Shown: in pieces, positions 23,101 through 38,100 of the stretch | Layout of the letters: every line of letters begins with the position of its first letter | Position numbering within the stretch: the stretch's first letter is position 1 | DNA from: Gari tellinella | Lineage: Eukaryota; Mollusca; Bivalvia; Cardiida; Psammobiidae | Direction: 5' to 3' | DNA: 64,000 nt | NCBI GenBank assembly: GCA_922989275.2 | Contig: OV277872.1 | Location: 26,428,119-26,492,118 of the forward strand | The notes under the pieces: model-generated | Told to the model about the DNA's origin: nothing | Databases searched by the model: none | The model's input: the letters and a program-made list of their open reading frames with translations, nothing else | Program-made: the position numbers and the translations under genes

Positions 23101-26100
23101 CATTATTGGCCTTTGAACACTCCAGTGTTTCGTAGTGTCCGTCTAATGACACGCCCATTTCAACTGGTGGCTTCACAGCTTTGAAAACAATCGTTAATAA
23201 TTATTAAGTCCGTATAATCGTGTTTTACACTAAACATTTATGTAACTTGCACTGAGTTTGGTGCTCGGCGTCGGATCAGGTCCAAATAGTTTGCCATTTA
23301 TATTTTATCATTATCCTTTTTTCAAAATTACAGTTTGCATTCTATGGCACTTCAGCTGGATTTAGTTCAGTTAAAGCATATACAATGTTCCCTCCCTACA
23401 ACGGCCCTCTCAACAACGACCCCTCCTTACAACGACGCTTTCCGCTGTTCCCAATACAAGGCATTTATGTCCAACCTTTTCATGGCTGCAATACCGTCTG
23501 TTTATATTTGTCGTCTGCTATTTTTCGCAAAGTTACACATAAGTGCACATTTTGATAGAATAGATAAAATGACGAGTGACAAACACCTTGAATCCAGATC
23601 AGACGCCGCGTCACGCGGCGTCTGATCTGGATTCAAGCTGTTTGCAAATGTAAGCCAAGTTTTAATTTTCCCTCCCTATAACGACTCCCTCCGAACAACA
23701 CACACATCTGTGTCCCCCATTGGGTGTCGTTGAAGAGAGGAAGAGGTGTTTTCCAAATTGTAAACAAAGAGTGGAACTGTACAATTGTTTTGCCTTAAGA
23801 ATTGGACTCTATCTTATGTAATTTTAGCCAAAGAGCATTTTTAGAGAATAACTCTACTATGAATTAAAGAATACCCAATATAACATTGTCATGAAAATAG
23901 CAACATTTCAATATAATACTTCGAAATGAAAATTGATGTCATATTCTTATAAAATACGTACATACATGTATATACAAATTTCGATACCTTGACTCGGTTA
24001 AGTCGAGCATACGCTAAGCCACACTTTAACTTTGAAATATGGGTATGTTCGACTAGACCGAGCATGAAATAATGCAGTTCATGTGTCGAACTATCGGATA
24101 GTTCGAGTTCGAGATATCGAGGTTTGACTGTAATAGAAAATTGGGAAGCAGAATATTCTGCAAAATCAATGTTATAACATGTACCGTATATAAATGTGAT
24201 ATTATACATTTCCATCATCAGGTAAACACTACAAAAAGGCGTCATAAGACGCTTCTGTGGTTTAGTAGATTTTAATTTATTATTCTTGTTCATTTCTTTA
24301 AGTGTCAGTTATGTGGTTAAAATTGTGCTAAGCGAACAGAAAAGGTGATATTTCAGCCATGTGTAATTGTTATAGCAGCCCAACGCAGGACAGAAGTGGT
24401 GCTGATTGCTAAATAGTTTTCTGCACTGTTTCGCCCTGCATTAGGCGGCATCATATTGCTAACAATCACTGTTCTTCTTTCGGTTGTCGCTTGGCCGGGT
24501 CTGTCTGTATCTCTCCTTTTTGCTTTTAGTGCTGAGCTTTTGTAACAGCCACTCAAAGTGATGTATACCGCTTCTGCTTGTTGTTTGTGTATGTTTTGTT
24601 CTCTTGAACTACCCAAATTTAGACCTGTTAAGATACTGAGCAAACAGTGCAGAGTTTAATGAATCAAAGCTCCTAGTTATAGAGAACAAAACAAAACATA
24701 ACAGAACAACCTAAATAGTTTGATGCCTATCTTGCATCCACCTTTATAAATAAAAATAATTAAATATCTTATGTAAACCCGTTCTTTTACAGCCTTTTTA
24801 CTCTTGTTTATTTATACTTGTGTTTGTCGGGAAATGGCTATTACCAGACAGAGCTGTTGATAAGCTGCGTATTTGCGTATTTATGCAAAAAACAAAATGA
24901 CCATAAAGCATTTTTTATAATCTGTCAGCGTAATAAAAAAAAAGAAATAATCAGTCCAAGCAAATCCTTAAAAGTTCAGTGCGTAAAGAAAAGCAAACGT
25001 TCGTACGCCGTTACTTAACTTTCTTTCTTGTAAACAGACAGCCTATGAATTACGTCATCGGTCAGTGCGCGATATTACTTTGTATTGTTAGACTGGTATA
25101 AAAATCATATTCTTCGCAGCGTTCTGTGCTGCATATAAGAACATAGGCAGTCCATTTCGCTCATTTTGGCTCTTCTTGTGATAATTGTGAACCAGTCTTA
25201 CATAAAAACTATGTTTCCGCTTTCGGTTTTCAAGATACCGCGAGGTCGACTAAAACAAGCACATTACTTGGCTTTTTTACAGCTCTGTATTACAGCTAAT
25301 ATTTACTGTTATATTGTATCCGACGTTTAATATATCTTCATGTATCTTGTGTCTTGTTGATACGGTTCAGAGCTCGGTCGCTGTAGAAAAAAATATTTGA
25401 ATCTGCACATGAATGTTTGTATGTTTATTTAGACGTAAATGTTCTAAGAGCATGCATATGACCTAGACCCTTTAAACACTTTGTACACATATCACATTGG
25501 ATGTTTAATATGGGAACATTCACTTTGTTTTCACACTAGGCGTGCATTTGTAATCATTTAACCCATTACCTCATAGTCTGAATTTAGTTTTGAATATAGG
25601 TGAACACTTAAAGCAGATTGAAAATAAAGTTCAGCCTGCTTTAAGCTACAACCTGCAAGAATATAGAAAATAATTCTTATCATACATATTCATAACTGTA
25701 TAAGTTGGAGCTATTTTTCAGTGACAAAATAAACTAAAGTCGTAAAAAGGCGTATTTATGTGGTATTGTGTTAAGAATTAAACCAGCACGTACCAGAACA
25801 CACAGGCAATCTTGCACGTGGGTTATCGTCGGTTTGATGGTTCCATTTGTAGCCGGTAACTGCCCCACACTCGTAGTAAGGAAGCGGTGGTGTAGTGAAA
25901 TAAAGACCCGGCCTACAGGATATCGCACACCTGGTCAACGTGTCAGTTGTATTGCAATCTTGCACCACACCATATGATCGCAATAGTCGTGTACACTCTG
26001 TAATTATATGTTAACCATTATCACTTTCCAATTCGCTATAAATGGAAGGGAAAACGTTAAATTATTTCCCAATAAATGCACTCGTGCTTAAATAAAAAAC

Positions 26101-29100
26101 AAACAGCTTGAATCCTGATCAGAGTAACATGGCGCCTGATCGGGCTTAATATTGTTTGGCATTTAGACTTTTGAAACTTCGTCATCAGTCATCATATTGT
26201 TCAATAACTTGCCATTTCTGTATTGGCTTATCCAGAAAATGTTTTACCTTTGTGACAGTTTCGGTTTTCCGTTGGAGAACCTTCATCAGACTGTCTACAG
26301 CGAGAAAGTGACGTCACAAGGCGGGTGTACTATTGGATTGGCTTCCGGTGTAACGAGGTATTTTGAACCCCATCGAAAAATGACTCCCGGTCAAAATTCG
26401 ACGACGTAGAAAGACCCCCGGTCATTTTTTCGATATCGTACAATGACCCCACGGTCATAATTCGACGTCGAAATTTGATTTTGACCCCCGGTCATAGTAC
26501 TATGACTCCCCTCATGAAGTATTTTGACCCCTCCTGAAATATATCGACCCCCATCGAAAAATGACCCCACCCCTCTTTAGCAATTAAGCGACACAGTTTA
26601 ACCCATTGGACCCTTTCGACGAGTATATTAGTCATTTACAAACAGTGTATCTTGTCCTTTGTAAATCGTGTAGACCCAGATCAGACTAATCCCAAAGGAG
26701 CCCTCTGATATGTTTGCAATATATGTCAGTTTTGAAATATATTGTATAAAACAACTCTAGCTAGTCAAAAATTGACTTGACATAACTAGAAAAAATGGCA
26801 TTGTCCACTTGAAGTTTCAGGTGTGAATAAGTTAAAAGATACATAAAAGTTAGATGATAAACAAGTCAAAATTCAGACTGATAAACGCGCCATGGGAACG
26901 TACAGTAAACTAAATGCTGTTCCCTATGGGTTCCGTTAACCTTGTGCCTATCTGTTGGATACTGATGGTAGGGATTACCCGAACTCTTTGAAACAAGATA
27001 TCTGCGGGTCTGTGGTATAATTCGTGGACAGCTTATTTATAAATAAGTTAAGGTAGTAATTCAGTCATGGAGTATGCAGGCCGGTGGGGCGGGAACAGGC
27101 ATGGTGTGAATTACTTGAGAAAGTTATACATTACATTAAAAGTGTCACCAACTACATTGCTAAAGAGTGCATTATATTACAATTATTATTACGCAACGTT
27201 TACACTTGTAATGTATTAAATTACAAGTACATTGGCAAAGTAATGCATTACATCACACATTGCATTTTGATAACAGTCAAAAATATTACTGAAAAATAAC
27301 TAATAAGCATGTTATATATAACTGATAGGTTATCATTTACAAGTTCTTTGTCAACTAAATAATCAAAGATTCAAAACTTAAGAATACATGTATGCAAATA
27401 TACAGTTTGAAAAGTCAAAGCCTTTTATAGTGCCCACTGGGTAAGGAAGTATACTTTTGTAAGCAAGTGAGTCCTTAACCCTTTCACCACAGTAGCGCCT
27501 CCGCCTGTACCTACATCTGCAAATAAGATTAAGATACACTAATAAAATCCAATAATAGTTTTGATTACAGGCGTCAGCTAACAACAAAATGAGTGTAAGG
27601 CAGAAAGCAGAAAGCTACATGAGCTTCCTGCATAACATTCATATTGCTGTATGCATTGTCTTGCCTTAAACTCAATTAAACATAGCTAATTTGCAAGCTT
27701 GCCTGTGGAGCAAAGGGTTAATACAGACCAATAGTATTGCACAAAGCTCTTTGAAGTGCTTTCTACATATTAAACCTGTTATATGAAATGGCATGTCTTT
27801 TTTGCCTGTATACTTCTTAATTGAATTACTGCTATAGAGGGGTTCAACTGTTCCAAGACAAAATGTATAAATGTAACTGTTGCACATAACATCATTAAAG
27901 TTTCAAATACATTGTCTGTTAGATGCATTATGTCAGACCTGATTACTTAACCCTTTACTCCATAGCCTGTTTCTATTCTTGAAAATATGTGACAATTTAT
28001 TGAACGTAGTTTACAGTCTATCAGTGGTACTACAAACGAGTGCAAATATGTACCCCTCTTTTACAGAACATGTATATGTAATATTTACATCAGTTCCAAT
28101 GGCATTCGTCATCTTACAATGTGTCGCAACAGAAACATTGCGGCATGTGACTATGAAAATTGATTAGATTATTGACAGTATATTGTACAACATACAGCAT
28201 CCAATGATTTAAGTAATTAACAATCTGATATGAATTAACCCTCGGGGAGCTGATTGCAACCATGGCGGGGTTATTCTACGACATTGAAAAATAACAAGGG
28301 GTCTTTGTTTGACTTCAAATACGGTAATTACCATACCGGGGCAGGGGTGGCATTCTATGAAATAGAATGATATCAGGGGGTCATTCTACGATATCGAATA
28401 ATGACCGAGGAGTCATTCTATGACATCGAATAGTGACAGGGGAGTCATTCTACGACATCGAATAAAGACCGGGGGTCATTCTACAACATCGAATAATGAC
28501 CGGGGAGTCATTCTACGACATCGAATAATGACCGGGGAAGTCATTCTACGACATCAAATAATGATAGGGGAATCATTCTACGACATCGAATAAAGACCGG
28601 GGGTCATTCTACAACATCGAATAATGATCGGGGAGTCATTCTACGACATCGAATACTGACCGGGGCAGTCATTCTACGACATCGAATAATGATCGGGGAG
28701 TCATTCTACGACATCGAATAAAGACCGGGGTCATTCTAAATCAGTCAACGACACTGATTGATGACATGGGTAATACGCCAATATTGCGCAGAATCCGATC
28801 TGAATCGAAGTTGATTGTAGATGCTGTTAAATGTACACATAAACATGATAAACTGTTAAATCATATCAGTAAGAATTTGCAAAACACAACATAGCCAGCT
28901 TGTAGTGGCTTTATTTGAATGATGACAATTTTATTACCTGGAGCTTTGGTCACTTCAGAATCCAAGGTCAAAATGAGTCAACATATCATCACAATATTGG
29001 TAATTTGCTAAATACGACAAGGGCACATTTCGCAGTTGCTAAGTTATGCAGGGTAAATAGTCTAACAAGTAAACTTTATTATAACATTTAAGTCATTCGA

Positions 29101-32100
29101 TGCAAAACTACATTATTAAAATGTAAAGCACGGGAACACTAAAAGTAAAAGTAATGATAATAAATAGACCAAACTATACATACAAGCGCAGTTTGATAAA
29201 GGTTTTACAGTGGCTTTAATACCAACTATACTTTAGATTTAACGACCGAGATACCGAGACTAGAACATTTGAAACGAACTCCGCAACCAAAGCACAGATT
29301 AGATCAAAGTTTGTTGGCCAAATTGAAATACTTTTCAACAGTACTGTTGTGTATTCGAAAAATAAATGTAAACCTTAAGTCATGTTTAAAAAGAAATGAA
29401 TTAAGAAAATTTCAAAGATTTTGTCACGAAACCCCCTCAAAATCTCCCAACTTTGGACACTGACGTATTGACTTAACAACTGACAGGTATCCTTCTTAAC
29501 CAGAAGAACGTACATGTATGAGCGCTGTGGTACCAAATAAACGCCATAAAAGATGTTGTTCGAAATATAAGGTCAAGGTCACAGTGACCTGAAAATGTTA
29601 CACCACACTCTGCCCAAAATGTTTTCAATAAATAAGTATGGTATCCCCAATTGCTATTGTAAAGAATATATCCTCACGACAAGTTGTTTTTATTTTCCTA
29701 CAATTGAGGTCAAAGATCAAAGAAAATGTCACAATGAACTAAACCTTTATAGGTCACTTTGCCATGGTAAGCACCAACTTTGGTACATCTTGCTGATGTA
29801 ATAAAGAAAATTTGTTCTCAACAAAGGTAAATGGGCAGACGGAATCACTTCCAGACACGCGCAATTTTTTCACTACATACGCCCTAAATTGAACTTTGGG
29901 GTATAAATACACAATAAGCACTTGTAAAACTGACTTTAAACATAATATAAAGGTAATTTGATAGGGGGTCATTTTTCGACAGAAGGGGTTCAATATTCGA
30001 CGATGGGGGTCATTTTTTGACGATAGGGGGTCATTCTACGACGTCGAATTTTGACCGGGGGGTCACTTTTCGATTGGGGTCAAAATACTTCGTTACACCG
30101 GCAGTAAACAAAGACCTGTAAATACGGCTGATCTGGTAGCCCCTCTCGTCTCTGTCCATGACCTGTGGCTCCCCATCTATGTGCAGCGATTCTGAGTGAT
30201 GTATTGTCTTCTCTGTCCATGAGCATAACCCCATTCCAGTCTATTTCATGATTTTGTCTTGCTACATGTGTGTGGTTAGCAACCGCACTGGAATTCTCTG
30301 TAGCTATAGAAGCTTTCCGTTCTGCACGCGTATAGACAGTAGGTGTCGAGTCCTTTGTGTGCTTTCCTATTCTTGTTCCGAGCTTACGAAAAGTCTTTCC
30401 GATATATAACGCTTCACAGTTCTTCCTTTTTAGGATAGTTGATGGTTGATTGTTGACTAAGCGACACACCGATGTGTCTGAAAAGTTTAGTCAGTCCCAA
30501 GGGATGTCGGGTTAACCAGGTTATATAGTATTTACCAATAGTCCTGATCAAATGGTCTGGTCTGGTCCAAAACTGCTTGACGTCAACTTTGAAATTTTAA
30601 AGCTAAAAGTACAAAATCCTTTTTTTTAGTAATTGCATCTTCTTTAATAGTTATGACCATGAAGTTAAAAACAAGTTTGGACATATGTGAGTAAACGAAA
30701 AACATTCACTTACCCGGACATTCATCTTCGTTGCAGTCTCTAGATTCTGATGATGATCCCTGACATGGCGCGCCTTCTGGGTCAGGGGAAGGGCTGTTAC
30801 ATTGCCGTGTTCGACTGGTCTTCCCGCCTCCACAAGTCTTGGAACACTGTGCCCAGTCCGTCCAATCAGACCAACCGCCGTCAACTTGTAATGTCAAAAC
30901 ATTAAGAAGGTAACTATCTACCGCAGAATAATATGCATCTCTCATTAATACATAACATGTGCGTGTCGGTTATGACTAAAGTAGGTTAAGTGAGCAAGTG
31001 TCATAAACAACTGGAAAACATTGTCAGTAAATTACATTTGAACAAAGCAAAATGTGTACAAACACGCGAGATTATTCGACACTTGCCGTTTTCATATACA
31101 TGTACACAAGAAATGGACCGTATGGAATGTTATGTATATTCAAATCAATTTAAACATAATATCCATCAAATGGCAAGACAAGATTCTTCTAAATGAAGTT
31201 CTCAAAAGAGCAAAACTCCCAACTGTACACATACTCCTTAAATATTCACAGATACGCTGGACAGGTACGTGTGTCGCATGTCAGATGAGCGACTCCATAA
31301 GCAGCTTTTATACGGAGAGCTTCCTCTGGTAGACGAAAAGTCGGCGACCAGAAAAAAAGTTTCAAAGACTGCATGAAGGCTTCGCTTCGTGAGATAGACC
31401 TTCACATAGACACATGGGAAAACCTGACTCAGAACCACCCTGCATGGAGATCAGCTGTCAGCAAAGGCTTGGTCGAGGCAGAGACAATCAGGTTAGAGCA
31501 TGCCAGGAAAAAACGTATTGACCGGAAGGCACGAACAACCAGTACCTAACAACACCATCTGACCACATGTGCACATATTCTGGACGTACCTATGGGGCTA
31601 GAGCCACCTATGTACTCTTCCTAGAAACTCACCAACTTGAAGTTGAGGTCATATTCGCATAGCGATGGACGAAAAACAGCATACATAATATCATTAATAT
31701 GTTTTGATATGCACATGTAGAGGGTTAAACATTAAACATTATTTTGCTACTTTATTAACTTGTTGAAATGGGAACAGCTGACAGTTAACATTTTGTTTAT
31801 TAAATAATACGAAAATATTGCATATGGATCAGCAGTGTTAGAAATAGCTTTACATTTATCGTAAATTCTACTTAAAATTACCTGCTTTAATTTCGCAGTG
31901 ATCACCACTGTATCCGTAAGTACAAGAGCACGTGTAGTTGGAAGCGCCATCTATACATGTCGCCCCGTGTTGACAGGCATTGTCTATACAGAAGTCAGGC
32001 TTTATCGTACATTGATCCCCGGTATATCCGTCAAGGCAGCGACATTCGTAGCTTCCCTGTTTGTTGATACAGGTATGACGTCCACATGGATTGGAGTCGC

Positions 32101-35100
32101 ATTCATCTACAGCTACAAAAAACAATGTATATGATGTTATTCTATCCTGTTTTAACGCTACTAAACACAATGCAAAAAATAAAATGTTACAATAAATAAA
32201 TAATTGCAGTATTTTCAAACGGTTGACAATTTATTCGATTTTGAGTGGTAAACAATTTAGAGCCTGATCATACATCGAATAACTCGGGGTCTGATCCGAC
32301 TCAAAACTGTTTGCAACGGCATTATTATTGTTAAAGCACGCTCATTTAGTGGGAGGGGTGAACGCTTTCACTACTGTAGCAATTCGAAGCAAAAAGAAAT
32401 AAGGACAGGGTCCAAGGTTATAAAGCTTTTGAGTTAAGTCTGCAGTCGTTACCAAACATTTAATGAGTCAGATGTGAGCTTAGGCTTAAATCTGACCAAT
32501 CAAGTGCTTGAAAACTCAACCAGACTCAGCTCAAATGCATTATAAGCACTAGGCCTGGTAAAAAAGTATAGCCTGGTAGGTTCAGACATCAGAATACAAA
32601 ACCAAACTGTATAAACTAGAACGGTTATCACTAAAGGTGATAAATACCCCCACTATACAGCACTCTGTCACACTCTGCAGACGTTTTCAATAAGGTTTTA
32701 CAATAAGGTCAAAGGTGTAAGCCAAGGTGAGAATGACTTAAAAATGGTACATGTATATGGCACTCTGCTACTCCTGGGTAACATTTATGCCAAGTATCAA
32801 GTAAATTAGGTTGAAAGTTGAGGATGAGTTCGCCGTACAAGATTGTCAATTTCAAGACCAATTTCAAGGCCAAAGGTCAAGGTCACAGATATTTCAAATG
32901 TGTGTCTTGCACATCTACTACTCCTGAGTAACATTTATGCCAAGTATCAAGTTAATCAGGTTGAAAGTGAAGGGGGAGTTCAAATTACAAGATTGTGTCT
33001 ACCAATTTCAAGGCAAAAGGTCAAGGTCAAGGTCACAGAGACCTCAAATTTGTGTCTTACACATCTACCACTCCTGAGTAACATTTATGCCAAGTATCAA
33101 GTGAATCAGGTTGAAAGTGAAGGAGTTCAAAGTACAAGATTTTGCCTGCCAATTTCAAGGCAAAAGGTCAAGGTCAAGGTCACAGAGACCTGAAATTCGT
33201 GTCTTGCACATCTACTACTCCTGAGTAACAGTTATGTCAAGTATCAAGTGAATCAGGTTGAAAGTGAATGAGGAGTTCAAAGTACAAGATTTTGCCTGCC
33301 AATTTCAATACTAATTTCAAGGCCAGGTCAAGGTCAAGGTCACATAGACCTGAAGTTCGTGTATTGCACATCTATTACTCCTAAGTAACATTTATGTCAA
33401 GTATCAAGTGAATCAGGTTGAAAGTGAAGGAGGAGTTCAAAGTACAAGATTTTGCCTGCCAATTCCAAGACCAACTTCAAGGCCATAGGTCAAGGTCTAT
33501 GTCATAGACACCTGAAATTCGTGTCTTGCACATCTACTACACATGAGTAACATTTATGTCAAGTATCAAATGAATCGGGTTGAAAGTGAGGGAGGAGTTC
33601 AAAGTACAAGATTGTGCAGACAGACAGACCGAAAACCGACCGACCGACAAACCGACTGACAGGCTGATTCCAGTATGTGGGGGTATAACAAATGATAAAT
33701 GGTTCAGGTGTTGATAGTATGAATTATTAGATTCCCTACCGAACATTTTATCAAACTAATTATCTCAACTCATATCATGTAAGGGTTTTTCATAAATAAA
33801 TATAAAATCGTAATACTAATAAATGATACCATATCTATATGTTTTATTCATCCTTATTCCGCCTCCGACGAACATTTAGCATCTAAATATCTTAAATCAG
33901 CTACGTGCTGACCCTCAATATTCAATTTTAACACACCTCGCCCACACCCCTATATAAGCGAAGAAGGACCGTCTCGGTGTACGAACTTTCAGTAGAACAC
34001 TCACGCGCTAAACGTTCTAACGTGACGTCATATGGCTTCCAAAATGCGTACGCCAACAAAATTTAGCGCCGTTGCTTCGGTGCAAATTTAGGTTCAATTA
34101 TGTCTTAGATTCGAAATAATAAGTGAATACCAATGTTTTATCTAACAATCGAACACGGGTAGTCGTTGAGATGCCTGTAATTAAACCACTCGGACTAAAG
34201 GCCTCGTGATTAAATTACTACGCATCTCAACTCCTACCAGTGTTCGATTGCATGATAAAACACTGGTTTCAATTTATTATTTCTTAAATAACGGTCAGTA
34301 AGTTCGATATCATTGTCTGCGTTTATAAAGATGACATATGATTATGAAAAGATCAGAAACAAGCTGCTTGAACCGGTTTCCTCATTAGTTCGTTAGTATC
34401 AACATTACATGGTTTAACTGCCGATTGCTTTACGCAGACATTTTTCAACAAGGTGTGTGTAATCCTTTTACGACGATGGTTGTAGGAGTAACGCAGTTAA
34501 CGGATGTTTTTGCGTTGGTTAATAATGATTGATCGAAATTGACACATAGCTGTATCTGTGTATTTAAGTGGATAAAAGGAGCCGCTTTACTTTCAAAGTA
34601 TACAGTCGCTAAGGATATAAATAAATGCGTAGCTGAGCGTTTCAACACTTCCGACTATCAAGACAGCAAAAACTCACTAAACTCAGAACTTTTGAAATTC
34701 AGACTTTTGGGTCAGACTTCAAAAATCTTCAAAATGGATTTTAGGCGGTATTTACATTTAAATCAGTATCCGCTAGCTGAACAAAACCAGCATCTTGATT
34801 TCCGTGAAAAGTGAAATTAAGATATTCAGGATTAGATTTAGATCTCATTACTGCTACAGAATCAATAGAAAATATAGCTATTTGAAGTATTCTTCTATTT
34901 ATCTATAAGGTGTGTCCAATCTGATATGAAGTCCTATTGATAATTGATCTTTCATTAACTTTGCTCTGCATTGTGTCTAGCTTCTCAGTTCCCGTCCTTG
35001 TAAATAATAGAAAGAGTGAGGCGTGATCCGTCCGAACTAATCCGGAGACAAAGGATTGATATTACGACCGTTCTGTTACAATATTATATAAGAAAGCAGT

Positions 35101-38100
35101 GCTGACCCTAATCAGACAGCTCCTTCAGGGACTGTCTCACCTAGTTCCTCACTGTTTTCAAAAACGTCAATACACGCTTATATCAGTAGATGGTTTAAAG
35201 ATATTGTTTAGGATTTTATGACTAACTTCGAGTACGGTTGATTTCTTCTTGTCATCGATCCACAACATAAAAAGATTGTCTTATGACGTCATGTATAACG
35301 TTTTTCTGGTGTGACGTGATGTTACGCGCTAATTATAAGACAACGTAATGTCCAAATGCACCAGATTCAATTTCAACAAACATTTAAGGACGAAACAACA
35401 CCAGCCGTTACAAATACAATAAACTTGTTTGTTTAAATGATTATCAAGTTATTGGTATTTACCATCACACATGGACGGAGTTATAACTTTCACGTTCTGC
35501 GACAAAGCGATGACGTCACTGGTTAAAACCGACCCGCTTGTTGCTGAGTCACATGAAGAAGACCACTTAGCTACATCTGCTTCTGAGGACGCATGGCTCA
35601 GTAAGTTGTAGGACGATAACTGCATACCTGCAAGAGATGCAGCAAACGTTATAGGATTTAAGTAGACATGTATTTAGAAAGAAAAAGGTGACATACAAAT
35701 ACATCCACCACAATACAGCAAACCCCATCTATCACGACAACTAAAGCAGGTTTTTAGACAATGGTTAGTCAGAGCAAGATAAAAATCAAGCAGAAAGCTC
35801 CTGCAGGGGCATTTTTGTGTACAAAATCTATATCTGCCACACGTTTTGATAATATACATTCGTAGTTGTCGTAAAGGACGCGTTTACAGTATATTAAACA
35901 AAACTACAATGTTCCCTCCCTATAACGGCCATCACAACAACGATTCCCCTTAACAACGACCCATGTTTTAGTTCCCTATACAGGACAATTATGACTAATG
36001 ACTTTACTGCTACTCTATCGTCTGCTAAGTGGACATTTTGATAGAAGAATGACGAGTGACAAACAGCTAGAAACCAGATCATACGCCGCTTACGCGGTGT
36101 CTGATATGGATTCAAGCTTTTTGCAAATATGAGATAAGTTTAAATGTATCCTTCCTATTACGACTCTATCCGAACAACACGCACAACCTGTGTTCCTGTT
36201 AGGTGTCGTTCAAAATCACTGTATATATAACTGGCTTAATTGGTCGAATAACCAGCAAAATATAACAGGAATTTAAAGACAGGTGGTTTTTTAATACAAA
36301 ACAAAAGTTAAATGCTTTCTGCTAGACTTTCGCTTTGCCTTATGCTGCAAACTGTCAAAAAGGTCAAAGGTGGAAAATGGGTTGACCTATTACCCGCTGG
36401 CATACTTTTAAGATATCTGTACATGTATTTAGTCTTTATATACGTGTAGAAAATAACATGTCTAGAAAGTGTTACCTTTTATAATTTAATACGCAAACAG
36501 TTTTGAGTCTGAGCAGAAGCCGAGTTACTCGGCGTTTGATCTGGCTACGAACCGTTTGCAATGAACATACCTGTTTGGGAACAAGGGCGTTTAGCGTTCT
36601 TCTGTATTATACTAAAGAGATTGGACATGCATAGAAGTACAAAATATTATGTAACCACGTCAGTACAGCCTGTAATGACATAATAAAGGGATAACATAAT
36701 CAACCTAAGTTTATCTGTATAGAAGCAGGTTTATCTCTATAGAAGGTTATCTAATAAACCGGAACTATTTTACTGGAATTGGAGAACAAATATTCAAAAC
36801 AAATAACAGGGTAGATTTAGAGAATTTGCAGACGCGAAAAATACAATAAATATGTTTAATTGTCATTTAGGATCTCCATAAGTTCAAACTTATAAAGACA
36901 AAAGAGAAAAAAATATTTGCATCGGGCGGAGTTCGAACCCGGGACATCCTTTTTTGAAAACCAAGAACAAAGCCATTAGACGTTGACGTTGATATAAGAT
37001 GTTCAAGTTTGCATATTTTCCCGTTCTTTTTAAAGAAACACAAATTAATTGAAAAAAAAGGTTTTAAACAAATCTCTAGCTTTTCAAAGCAACACACATG
37101 TCTATTCAATATTTCTATTCTCATATATATGTACGCTTTTATATATCAGTCTATAATCGCCTGTAATTCTGTCTTCTGCTAGCGATACTGCATATCTAGC
37201 CATAACTTGAAACTTAAAGAGGCTTAAGGTAAGCTAATAAACAAAGCTGAATGTCAAATTTTATGGCAAATTTCGGCAATAAACACTGCATGGGATGAAC
37301 GGTTTGAATCCGAGGAGTCAGAAAAGAAACTGTTCCAAAACATGACTTTGAAAAGTCATGCGACAACTGAGGACAATTTTTGTGACAAGTCGTTTTTTTT
37401 TTATTTTAACTTCTCAGTTGCAGTGTAATTTACTACTTGTCAAATGTGAATCGACTTACTTTTTCCCAGTTTTTTGGCCAATTTATTCACTCTAAACGTT
37501 TCGTTGTGATCATTTTTATGTCGTGTAAGATTATCTAATCGCAGTTTGGCTGCTCTCCACTGGTTATTTATTCTTTTTATGAATGTATGAAACTACGTGT
37601 AACTCATTTTTAGTGTTAATGTAAACTTAAAAGGCCAAAACCAAATAATGACGGGATATATCGAATAATAAAGAGGGGTTTATTCCGCAAGCTTCGTGCT
37701 ATATGGTTTCTCTCCTCGAAGTATAAACCCCTCTATCACATGCAATGACATATTATTCTGAGAAGAGAGACAGAGAAAAAGAGAATAACATGAGAAAAAG
37801 CTAGAATTTGAGAGAAAGAGAGTTACTCACCTCCTTTAACTTCTAGTCGGTCACCAATTTGTACAATTAAGGCTCTTGTATTCAACAATGCGTTGTTACT
37901 ATAAACTTCGGTACCGTTGATATACACCTCTATTGTGTTTTTTGTCCCATCCAAAGATACTCCAATGTGATACCACTTGAAAGGTTGTAATTCGTTTCCA
38001 GTATCGAAAGTGCCCCTGCCGGTAAATAGATATAATTCGTTCTAAGGGGAGTTAACTATATGTTTCGCTAAATTGCAATACAGTAAAACCTCGCTATTAC

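Larger units (their letters stand above)
26346..30107. mobile_element. 3.8-kb non-coding element with inverted ends built from GACCCC/GTCATT motifs
   Basis: The left end CCGGTGTAACGAGGTATTTT mirrors the right end, which on the other strand reads CCGGTGTAACGAAGTATTTT. Both arms (about 26346-26590 and 29960-30107) continue with degenerate units such as 'cccggtcaaaattcgacg', 'tcgaaaaatgacccc'. A related minisatellite lies inside at 28270-28737. CCGG at each outer edge could be a 4-bp duplication or part of the ends. No transposase frame was seen. The interior holds a family 3 MITE (26600-26835). Confidence 0.8.

Noticed and set aside
22893..23135. 80-codon plus-strand ORF
   Set aside because: Antisense shadow of exon 17.
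23889..24293. 134-codon minus-strand ORF
   Set aside because: No recognisable domain, covers a MITE-like end, low-complexity AT-rich codons. Treated as chance.
28270..28737. CRISPR-like array of direct repeats
   Set aside because: Units are contiguous and degenerate with no unique spacers, in a eukaryotic intron; it is a minisatellite.
32843..33193. 116-codon plus-strand ORF with internal protein repeats
   Set aside because: It is the translation of the pearl-like tandem array; the repeat unit merely keeps a frame open. No start context, domain or conservation signal.
36920..36990. tRNA gene on the minus strand
   Set aside because: Only the B-box-like part is present; no complementary acceptor stem, A box or anticodon arm could be fitted.
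38016..38041. Upstream acceptor for exon 12 (ttag at 38043-38042)
   Set aside because: It gives a phase that creates a stop when joined to exon 11; the ccggcag acceptor at 38017-38016 keeps the frame and completes a Trp.
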